Positions 1 to 4,527 of a stretch of DNA of 12,462 nucleotides are shown one piece after another; the first letter of the stretch is position 1, and every line of letters begins with the position of its first letter. Source of the stretch: Candidatus Uhrbacteria bacterium (GTDB lineage: Bacteria; Patescibacteriota; Patescibacteriia; 2-12-FULL-60-25); assembly GCA_014728435.1 (NCBI GenBank), contig WJLP01000024.1:1-12462 (forward strand), read 5' to 3'. Under the pieces are notes generated by a model, which was not told where the DNA came from, did not search any database, and saw nothing but the letters and a program-made list of their open reading frames with translations. Both the position numbers and the translations under genes were made by a program.

Positions 1-2
1 CA

Positions 3-197
3 CTAAACATACCTCGCGGCCTTACCAAATTAACCATTGTCGCCAAACGCCGCTACGGTCTGGAAAATTCACAGATACGTTACGTCACCTATAACCCGGT
101 GCTTGGTCCGGCTCCGCCCGATGACACCATCAAATATTACGAAAACTATTCGGCGCAATCAACCGTTTTCACAACATCAACAACTTCAACAAATTAA
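3..197 (+). CDS. C-terminal fragment of an unidentified protein (5' end outside window)
   Basis: An open frame enters from the left edge at base 3 and runs 64 codons to a TAA, directly followed by an intrinsic terminator, so it looks like the end of a real gene. The visible residues alternate short hydrophobic and polar stretches (TKLTIVAKRRYG, then QIRYVTYNP), end in a proline-rich linker (LGPAPPDDT) and close with a Thr/Ser-rich tail (TTSTTSTN). The G-L-x-K-L-x-I-V-A-x-x-x-x-G-x-x-x-x-x-I-x-Y-V-x-Y pattern resembles the last two strands of Ig-like or glucodextranase-B-type domains, which often end CPR surface or RodZ-like proteins. That family assignment is an inference from pattern only. 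A function cannot be given from this fragment. Confidence 0.72.
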   Translation, partial: LNIPRGLTKLTIVAKRRYGLENSQIRYVTYNPVLGPAPPDDTIKYYENYSAQSTVFTTSTTSTN

Positions 198-222
198 AAA
201 ATCCGCCAAGGCGGATTTTTTA
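196..222. terminator. Symmetric, probably bidirectional intrinsic terminator
   Basis: Sequence aaaaaatccgc, loop caag, gcggatttttt. The GC core (TCCGC/GCGGA) is flanked by A-tracts on the left and T-tracts on the right, so it reads as a Rho-independent terminator on both strands. On the plus strand it closes the gene ending at 197. On the minus strand it closes the small RNA transcribed from about 355. Confidence 0.85.
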
Positions 223-355
223 AGGCTCAAGAGCCGCGAAACACTGCCACAAAGTTGGCAATGAATTTCATGGGAGGAGAGAGAACTCAATAAATTGAGT
301 AACCATGAATTTCTCTGCCGGTTGTGCAGCATTCCGCGGCTCTTAAGCCCTATTT
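197..355 (-). ncRNA. Candidate rod-shaped small RNA, about 155 nt
   Basis: The stretch folds into one long near-continuous hairpin. Paired arms are 224-240 with 332-349, 244-252 with 322-329, 255-260 with 316-321, and 263-273 with 303-313. It is capped by ACTCAA-TAAA-TTGAGT (285-300). The only large irregularity is an 11-nt one-sided bulge (274-284) opposite two bases; in the minus-strand RNA it reads UCUCUCUCCUC. The minus orientation is preferred because a TTGACA/TAGCAT promoter with a 17-bp spacer (361-389) lies just upstream and a terminator (196-222) just downstream. No open frame of note lies inside. It does not carry the SRP signature (GGAAG...AGCA), and the rod lacks the large central bubble of 6S RNA, so the family is unknown. 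An inverted-repeat mobile relic is an alternative. The fold was read by eye. Confidence 0.55.
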
Positions 356-360
356 ACTTA

Positions 361-389
361 ATGCTAATTAAGCCAGACGCTTTTGTCAA
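361..389 (-). promoter_or_regulatory. Promoter of the rod-shaped RNA
   Basis: Minus strand: -35 TTGACA (389-384, perfect), 17-bp spacer, -10 TAGCAT (366-361, 4 of 6). Predicted start near 353-355, a few bases before the GGGCTTAAGAG that opens the rod. Confidence 0.6.
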
Positions 390-440
390 CTCCGAATCTT
401 TCAGCTCCCGCGCGCTTGCGGCTTGCGCAAACGCTCGAGA

Positions 441-470
441 GAAAAAGGCGGTCGCCCGTGGGGCAACCGC
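441..470 (-). terminator. Intrinsic terminator of the 532-aa gene
   Basis: On the minus strand GCGGTTGCCC, loop CAC, GGGCGACCGC (one G-U pair), then CTTTTTCTCTC. The stem occupies 448-470. It begins 29 bases past the stop codon of the 532-aa gene and separates it from the small-RNA promoter at 361-389. Confidence 0.85.
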
Positions 471-498
471 GTTAAGCTAAGTAAGTTTCGTTTTTAGG

Positions 499-2097
499 TC
501 AGACCGGAAACTGCTCCGGCTCGTCGCCGGTGCCGTCCGTCTCTGACCCGGGGTCCATGGTCGCGGGCGGTCCGCCGGAGTAGGTCGAGTCCTCACCATC
601 ATCGGCATCGGCCACGCCCCAGTCGCCCACGTCCAGCTCTTCCGCGTCCTCTTCTTCGTCGGATGCGGAGGCTTCCGAATTCGGGACTTGGTCGTCCTCG
701 CTGACCTCATCCTCGTCTTCACCCTCATCGTCACCCGCGCTTTCGGCTTGAGCGTGTTGGCGCTCTTCGTTGGCTTTGCGCCTCCGGTCCTTATGCTCTT
801 GCAGAGCATCCCAGTCCTCTTCCGCGAACAAGGTATCCGGAAAGAGCAAACCATGTTCTTCATAGAAGCTGTCCAGCTTCCCGTTGACCATGGCCGCGTA
901 AAGTACAGCCATCATCTGGAACATGGGCTTGAAAGGAATGAGTACCAAGTATCCACCTCGGCCATGGGTGTACTTGGGTTTTCCCTTCTCGTCGCGGACT
1001 GTCATCCGCCTTCCATCCCGCCAAGTAACCTTATGGATCGATGGCGTTCGACCAAAACAAGCGTAGTTCACGCGCGACGTGCCCTTCACCTGATCGACCT
1101 CGCCCATACAACAATAGAAGTCGTTGGGCTCCTCAGTCTTGGCAGCGAATTTGTCCGCGTCCAAACTCTCCGAGACCCGGTTGTTGTCCCAGGCCTGGAC
1201 AAGTTGGGGGAAGTTATACATGACCAGCTCACGCCGGCCCTTTCGACCCAACCTCGGACAGACTTCGGGCAAGAGATAGATGTTCTCGAAATGCCCGTCG
1301 TAGATGTTGCGCAAGATTTCCGGATGCGCGCCGTATACCGCTTCGTGAATCGGCACCAGTGCGTTCCCTTCCTTGCGCACCAAGTCTTCCGGGTGCAAAA
1401 GCATCCGAGCGTCCACCTTGGCCACGAGTGAACACTCGGCTGGCCAGAAGAAGGGATCGCGATACTCGACATCGCTATTCCCTTCTTTACGGTCCATTTT
1501 CGTGTTCAACCCGTAGTTGTTCACGATCCGCAACCTGTGGTTGCGGGGCCTTCCGTGACTGCGTCCGCGTTCACGGCCCTTGCCCGGTCCTTGCGTACCC
1601 ACCACGTTGCTCACGTCAACCGCAAGCGACACGTTGGCCGTTGGCTCACCGCGCACAACGCTCGGCAGGCTGATGCGGAAGTCATCAACAAGCGCCACTT
1701 CGCGCCGCATTTCCAGCACGGCCAAGATCTTGCCCGGCTCGTCGGTGGACAAGTATTCCACACTAAGCAAGTCCAGCTCGCGAAGCTCCTTATCCACCAG
1801 CTCAAAGGTCACGGCCTCCTTGATCGACTCATCCATGGGGATGATCAGAAAGCCGCTGTGATGACGCTTCTGCTCGGGCAATTCGATGAGACCATATTCT
1901 CCGGCCCCTTCCGGGAAACGGACGCAAACCTTCACTTCCGTGTTTCGAAAAGCCTTGTCCGTGTAGCGTTCCAAACCCAGATCATAGAGCTTGTCCGCGG
2001 GCTTGAGAAACCTGTCGCCGGCGCTGTCAGTGTCCAGCGCGTAAAGCGGGAGACAGGTATCGAACCGGTAATAGAAATTCTTCATTTTTGCACTCAT
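499..2097 (-). CDS. Orphan 532-aa protein with an acidic C-terminal tail
   Basis: I do not recognise the family. The start at 2097 is supported by AAGGAG seven bases upstream; a second ATG four codons in (MKNFYYRF) is possible. No signal peptide or transmembrane helix is visible, so it is probably cytoplasmic. Residues 8-165 look like an alpha/beta or beta-rich globular domain. Residues 166-190 form a Gly/Arg/His-rich basic linker (KGRERGRSHGRPRNHRLR). Residues 191-435 form a second mixed domain with aromatic clusters (RDPFFWPA near 213, NDFYCCMGE near 325) and five cysteines, not arranged as an obvious zinc site. A short basic, Gln/Glu-rich segment (434-452) leads into a very acidic disordered tail (about 455-532). 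Basic linker plus acidic tail could suit nucleic-acid or ribosome binding, but that is speculation. It has its own promoter, a 265-nt structured leader and a terminator, so it is a single-gene unit. Its base composition looks more GC-rich than the surrounding intergenic DNA, compatible with acquisition. Confidence 0.8.
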   Translation of the reverse strand: MSAKMKNFYYRFDTCLPLYALDTDSAGDRFLKPADKLYDLGLERYTDKAFRNTEVKVCVRFPEGAGEYGLIELPEQKRHHSGFLIIPMDESIKEAVTFELVDKELRELDLLSVEYLSTDEPGKILAVLEMRREVALVDDFRISLPSVVRGEPTANVSLAVDVSNVVGTQGPGKGRERGRSHGRPRNHRLRIVNNYGLNTKMDRKEGNSDVEYRDPFFWPAECSLVAKVDARMLLHPEDLVRKEGNALVPIHEAVYGAHPEILRNIYDGHFENIYLLPEVCPRLGRKGRRELVMYNFPQLVQAWDNNRVSESLDADKFAAKTEEPNDFYCCMGEVDQVKGTSRVNYACFGRTPSIHKVTWRDGRRMTVRDEKGKPKYTHGRGGYLVLIPFKPMFQMMAVLYAAMVNGKLDSFYEEHGLLFPDTLFAEEDWDALQEHKDRRRKANEERQHAQAESAGDDEGEDEDEVSEDDQVPNSEASASDEEEDAEELDVGDWGVADADDGEDSTYSGGPPATMDPGSETDGTGDEPEQFPV

Positions 2098-2364
2098 CTT
2101 CCATCTCCTTGTCTGCTGTAAAAATTTAAGGTTCGTTTAAACTCTCCCCGGGGCCGTCCGGCTCTTGGGGAATCTTTTATTGCGCAATGCCAAAGCGCAC
2201 TGCGGATTCCCGAAGTGGAAATCTTAATGGAGGCGACTCACGAGGTCGCAGTTGCTAATCGCGAGCCAAGGTTGCCCGGCATCATACGAGTCCAGCGCCG
2301 GCCGGAGTCGCATGAATACAAGGCATAATCGCTTTCCCCTCCATGAAGATTTTCATTTCAAGGA
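2098..2364 (-). other. Highly structured 5' leader of the 532-aa gene
   Basis: Between the predicted transcription start and the start codon lie two large stem structures. The first pairs 2219-2233 with 2338-2352 (14 of 15 bases). It encloses GCGACTC/GAGTCGC (2233-2239 with 2305-2311) and CCGGC/GCCGG (2276-2280 with 2297-2301), giving a branched domain of about 135 nt. The second pairs GGGAATC (2168-2174) with GATTCCC (2205-2211) and encloses TGCGC/GCGCA (2181-2185 with 2195-2199). A cis-regulatory element such as a riboswitch or protein-binding leader, or a separate RNA, would fit. I could not match it to a known riboswitch. No other gene is seen in this stretch. Confidence 0.5.
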
Positions 2365-2370
2365 TTTGAA

Positions 2371-2399
2371 ACCTTAGCAAAAAACGGGCAAAGTGTCAA
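2371..2399 (-). promoter_or_regulatory. Promoter for the structured leader and 532-aa gene
   Basis: Minus strand: TTGACA (2399-2394, perfect), 17-bp spacer, -10 TAAGGT (2376-2371, 3 of 6). Start predicted near 2364, about 12 bases before the first long stem. The weak -10 lowers confidence. Confidence 0.45.
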
Positions 2400-2421
2400 G
2401 CGTCTGATCGGGCCACAAAAC

Positions 2422-2443
2422 AAAAAAAACGACCTTGTCGCTT
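2422..2443 (-). terminator. Intrinsic terminator of the 62-aa gene
   Basis: Minus strand AAG-CGAC, loop AAG, GTCG-TTT (stem centred on 2430-2440), continuing into a run of eight T (2429-2422). It lies about 20 bases past the TGA of the small gene. The stem is short, but the U-run is long. Confidence 0.6.
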
Positions 2444-2463
2444 CATGTAATTATTTCCTTAAA

Positions 2464-2652
2464 TCAGTCATTTTCGCCAAAATTCCGCTTATGCTTTTGC
2501 TTGCGGGTATATTTGCTTTTATCTTTGTGTAATTTTGACGGTGGTGGCAGCGGCTTTCTGATGCGTTTTTCTATCTCAAAAGGATTAATTTCTATAATCT
2601 CATTATCCGATTTGTTTACAGCCGATGTGTCATGTGTTTTTTGCTTGGACAT
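2464..2652 (-). CDS. Small lysine-rich 62-aa hypothetical protein
   Basis: Not recognised. Composition is strongly charged: a polar N-terminus (MSKQKTHDTSAVNKSDNE), an acidic/hydrophobic centre (EIIEINPFEIEKR, 18-30), a proline knot KPLPPP (33-38) and a basic tail rich in Lys/Arg/His (39-57). This looks like a small, largely disordered nucleic-acid-binding or ribosome-associated protein, but function is unknown. The DNA is AT-rich like the intergenic regions, unlike the GC-rich gene downstream. Support for reality: a TATAAT box placed so that transcription would begin at the A of the ATG, and a terminator just after the stop. There is no usable Shine-Dalgarno for this ATG: the nearest GGAGG is 19 bases away and better positioned for an out-of-frame 14-codon reading. 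Chance open frame remains possible. Confidence 0.5.
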   Translation of the reverse strand: MSKQKTHDTSAVNKSDNEIIEINPFEIEKRIRKPLPPPSKLHKDKSKYTRKQKHKRNFGEND

Positions 2653-2658
2653 ACGTTC

Positions 2659-2687
2659 ATTATAAACGTCGCCTCCTATTCATTCAA
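2659..2687 (-). promoter_or_regulatory. Promoter predicting a leaderless mRNA for the 62-aa gene
   Basis: Minus strand: TTGAAT (2687-2682, 4 of 6), 17-bp spacer, TATAAT (2664-2659, perfect). Six bases (GAACGT) separate the -10 box from the ATG at 2652, so the expected +1 coincides with the start codon. Confidence 0.5.
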
Positions 2688-2721
2688 GCATATTCGCCAA
2701 GCGTTTAATATCATTTTTAAG

Positions 2722-3151
2722 AATAAAAATATCTCGATAGATGCGGAGGGGATCTTCCGATAGTTAAAAACTTCGGTTGATCCGCGCCACAGCGTCAAAA
2801 TATCAGTTCAGTTTGCACCAAACTGCATTAAGGTCTGAGGCGCACCCACGGCCCATCACGTAAAAACGCGCGGCACATGGAGAGATTCTCTCTCCTCCAC
2901 GTCTATCGAGACATAGTCGCAATCCCCCGGAAGGATCTAGAGGGTTCCGCGTAAGATCGCGGAAACGGCGGGCACTCATGACGCCGAGACGCTGAATGCC
3001 GATGGTTTGTACCGCTATGGAATTCCAGTCGAAACCGGACTTTCATAGTTTCCTCCCCGCTCCGCAGAATCCCCGTGTTTGGGTATCTGCAAGAGTTGCC
3101 TTCCTCCTCTATATCTTTCCGGACAATGCCATGCATCTCTCATTTAATGAA
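2722..3151 (-). ncRNA. Candidate multi-hairpin structured RNA
   Basis: Downstream of a near-consensus promoter the minus strand forms successive hairpins. In order they are: GCAGA...CCC/GGG...TCTGC; CTATG...CATAG enclosing TCCGGT-TTCG-ACTGGA (tetraloop-type); GGCATTCA/TGAGTGCC; TTCCGCG-ATCTTA-CGCGGAA; GTCT-CGAT-AGAC; ACGTGGA/TCCATGT with an alternative GGAGAGA-GAA-TCTCTCC; and CAGTTTG-GTG-CAAACTG (2809-2825). The 3' end is uncertain: a T-run at 2862-2866 has no clean stem, while a composite hairpin (2731-2783) followed by T-rich sequence at about 2722-2730 is a better stop. An embedded 47-codon frame (start 3046, stop 2903) has a good GGGGAGG five bases upstream, but its Arg/Ser/Pro-rich translation looks like noise. 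Words reminiscent of RNase P (GAGGAAA, GTCCGG) occur, but the ACAGAA and GGUAA...GUGAAA cores are missing. Family unknown. Confidence 0.45.
2731..2783 (-). terminator. Possible terminator of the structured RNA
   Basis: Stem GGATC/GATCC (2750-2754 with 2779-2783) encloses CCGA/TCGG and AGTT/AACT. It is followed on the minus strand by a short ATCT-CGAT-AGAT hairpin (2742-2731) and ATTTTTATTCTT. The hairpin closest to the T-run is only 4 bp, so termination here is tentative. Confidence 0.3.
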
Positions 3152-3157
3152 CAAATA

Positions 3158-3186
3158 ACTATATCATATAATGAGGATTTTGTCAA
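3158..3186 (-). promoter_or_regulatory. Near-consensus promoter of the structured RNA
   Basis: Minus strand: TTGACA (3186-3181, perfect), 17-bp spacer, TATAGT (3163-3158, 5 of 6). This and the rpoB promoter are the two strongest sigma-70-type matches in the window. Expected start about 3151. Confidence 0.75.
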
Positions 3187-3200
3187 GACCTTCAGGCACT

Positions 3201-3270
3201 TATTTTTTGCTAATTTTAGGCAAAAAATATTTAGCTAAGTTAAGCTAAAATAACAAAATAAGCCTAAAAT
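3201..3270. repeat. Nested AT-rich inverted repeats
   Basis: Three perfect inverted repeats overlap here. TATTTTTTGC (3201-3210) pairs with GCAAAAAATA (3220-3229). TTTAGCT (3230-3236) pairs with AGCTAAA (3243-3249). ATTTTAGGC (3213-3221) pairs with GCCTAAAAT (3262-3270) as an alternative to the first. They lie upstream of the 3158-3186 promoter and could be an operator array or a second terminator for the 244-aa gene. Confidence 0.55.
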
Positions 3271-3273
3271 CAG

Positions 3274-3304
3274 GCAAAAAAATAAACCCGACCATATGGT
3301 CGGG
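3274..3304 (-). terminator. Intrinsic terminator of the 244-aa gene
   Basis: A perfect 18-base palindrome CCCGACCATATGGTCGGG (3287-3304) is followed on the minus strand by TTTATTTTTTTGCC. It starts 7 bases past the TGA of the 244-aa gene. Confidence 0.85.
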
Positions 3305-3310
3305 CTAAGG

Positions 3311-4045
3311 TCAGATAGAGCCGGTGCGGCTTTTTTCGGCATCAGGCTGAGATTTCGCCTTGTCCAGGGCATCCATCATGCGCCCCAAAACAAGGTTCCT
3401 CTCTCTCACGGATACCGTATTCCACCACTTCTTGGCCTTCATGCCGGAATAACTCTCCAAACTTTTGGCGATTTGTCGCCTCTCCATGTCTGAAAGAGCT
3501 CTCCAGCGTTTTTGCTGCCTGCGCGCCTCGCTGTTGACTTCGTCAACGGCCCACAGAGCCAGAATGAGCAGGTTCATGCGCTCCGCGCTCTTGGCCTTAT
3601 AGACCAACCTACCCGCGTCCTTACAGCCTGTGGCCTTCTCGATGGCTTCAAACGCGATGTCGCGCTCTTCGCCGCTCAAGCTTCGCCACCAGTCGTTCAG
3701 ATCCGCAAGGTCGCGCGCCAGCATATGATCCGCATTGCGGGCCAATTCCCGGCGCAAGGTAAGGGAAACCAGCTCCAACAAAGTCTGCGCGTCGCGCAAA
3801 ATTTCGAGCTGGACATTGTCCAGCACATAGCCGTATTCCGTATACGGCGCGTCTTGCAAAGCCTCCGGAGCCAGTGCGTCAAAGCGCCGCAACATCCGCC
3901 GGCTTTTGCCATGGTTGCGCACCATGGTCCAGACAAGGTCTAGCGTCCCATTTTCCACCGTACCCTTCCCCAGACCTTCCCGCAGACGATTCAAAGTAAA
4001 TTCCAAATTTTGTGCTTCTCTCCTTTTTTTGTTGGTTGCATACAT
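3311..4045 (-). CDS. Orphan 244-aa helical protein with a repeated W..[LV]S..ER motif
   Basis: Not recognised. The start is supported by GAGGAGG four bases before the ATG. The N-terminus is basic (KKRRE near 6-10). The protein is predicted mostly helical by composition (Leu, Ala, Glu, Arg rich), with no signal peptide and no membrane segment. The C-terminal half holds three copies of one motif: WWRSLSGEERDIAFEAIEKA (119-138), RWRALSDMERRQIAKSLESY (180-199) and WWNTVSVRERNLVLGRMMDA (207-226). Each has aromatic residues, then [LV]-S-x-x-E-R, then an amphipathic helix. Such spacing suggests small helix-turn-helix-like or helical-repeat modules for protein or nucleic-acid contact; this is an inference. 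It is a single-gene unit, divergent from rpoBC, with its own promoter and terminator. Like the 532-aa gene it has a strong Shine-Dalgarno, unlike rpoB and rpoC. Confidence 0.8.
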   Translation of the reverse strand: MYATNKKRREAQNLEFTLNRLREGLGKGTVENGTLDLVWTMVRNHGKSRRMLRRFDALAPEALQDAPYTEYGYVLDNVQLEILRDAQTLLELVSLTLRRELARNADHMLARDLADLNDWWRSLSGEERDIAFEAIEKATGCKDAGRLVYKAKSAERMNLLILALWAVDEVNSEARRQQKRWRALSDMERRQIAKSLESYSGMKAKKWWNTVSVRERNLVLGRMMDALDKAKSQPDAEKSRTGSI

Positions 4046-4104
4046 GGGGCCTCCTCGATGCTGGGAGTGGAGTGTTTCAAAAATGCAAAGAACAAGAATA
4101 ATTC

Positions 4105-4133
4105 ATCTAATCAGATTTTTTCGAACTTGTCAA
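4105..4133 (-). promoter_or_regulatory. Promoter of the 244-aa gene
   Basis: Minus strand: TTGACA (4133-4128, perfect), 17-bp spacer, -10 TTAGAT (4110-4105, 3 of 6). This gives a leader of about 53 bases. The -10 is weak. An inverted repeat (4140-4160) sits seven bases upstream of the -35. Confidence 0.45.
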
Positions 4134-4139
4134 GCGCGT

Positions 4140-4160
4140 TTTAGCGGTTTTTACGCTAAA
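4140..4160. repeat. Inverted repeat TTTAGCG/CGCTAAA in the divergent control region
   Basis: TTTAGCG (4140-4146), 7-base spacer, CGCTAAA (4154-4160), perfect. It is next to the -35 of the 244-aa gene and resembles the TTTAGCT/AGCTAAA repeat at 3230-3249. A second inverted repeat, AAACCG-TTTTAC-CGGTTT, lies at 4195-4212, between the two divergent promoters. These are possible operators. Confidence 0.4.
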
Positions 4161-4227
4161 TCTAGTAAAAATCATGGATTTGACAACATTTTACAAACCG
4201 TTTTACCGGTTTTAATCCACAAAAAGC

Positions 4228-4256
4228 TTGACAATAAAGCGTAATAATGTGATAAT
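4228..4256 (+). promoter_or_regulatory. Strong rpoBC promoter
   Basis: TTGACA (4228-4233, perfect), 17-bp spacer, GATAAT (4251-4256, 5 of 6). Expected start near 4263, giving a 265-base leader to the rpoB ATG. The sequence just upstream is A-rich (CACAAAAAGC). A further TTGACA at 4276-4281 has no good -10 box. Confidence 0.8.
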
Positions 4257-4262
4257 CGCGCG

Positions 4263-4527
4263 AGTAAACAAACACTTGACAGAAGCAAAATTTGCTGCCA
4301 AATGCAGCTAAAAATTTCCACCTTTTCAGGTCTGATCTCAACCCATGTCTATTATCATTTCTGTCTAAAAATAAACCAACCCTCCAAACCCGATGTTTCG
4401 GAGGGTTTTTGTTTCTTGTTTAATTTAACAACCCTTTTCATACTCTTCCCGCCGCCCAAGCCTTCCACCTGTTATGTCCGCGGTTTGGGTCCGGGCGGAT
4501 TATGTTGCGGGATTAAAAAAATACACC
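4263..4527 (+). other. Long rpoB leader with alternative stems
   Basis: The leader holds three structures: hairpin GCTGC-CAAAT-GCAGC (4294-4308) flanked by AAATTT repeats, the intrinsic terminator at 4379-4412, and a GC-rich stem CCCAAGCC/GGTTTGGG (4455-4462 with 4482-4489). CCGCCC (4452-4457) can alternatively pair with GGGCGG (4493-4498). No classic ribosome-binding site precedes the ATG at 4528. The stretch contains no convincing gene; an overlapping out-of-frame frame starting at 4302 runs through the terminator and into rpoB and is not believed. Confidence 0.5.
4379..4412 (+). terminator. Intrinsic terminator inside the rpoB leader (possible attenuator)
   Basis: ACCCTCC-AAAC, loop CCGAT, GTTT-(C)-GGAGGGT, then TTTTGTTTCTT. 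It lies 115-150 bases after the predicted start and ahead of rpoB on the same strand. It should therefore either attenuate rpoBC or release a short leader RNA of about 145 nt. No clear antiterminator arm was found. Confidence 0.75.

Noticed and set aside
295..480. 61-codon plus-strand frame
   Set aside because: It passes through the rod-RNA arm, the antisense promoter and the antisense terminator; no ribosome-binding site.
688..1431. 247-codon plus-strand frame opposite the 532-aa gene
   Set aside because: Antisense shadow of a GC-rich gene; no ribosome-binding site, and the translation follows the opposite strand's third-position bias.
2970..3060. tmRNA 5' signature GGTTTCGACTGG on the minus strand
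   Set aside because: The signature is part of a simple TTCG-type hairpin, the distance from the GGGG start is wrong, the following frame does not end like a proteolysis tag, and no CCA-type 3' end exists.
2740..3113. RNase P RNA (rnpB)
   Set aside because: GAGGAAA and GTCCGG words occur near each other, but the ACAGAA core and the GGUAA...GUGAAA region that complete the catalytic centre are absent.
4474..4527. Upstream in-frame ATG of rpoB adding 18 residues
   Set aside because: No ribosome-binding site, falls in a leader stem, and the extra residues do not look like the usual beta N-terminus; 4528 preferred.
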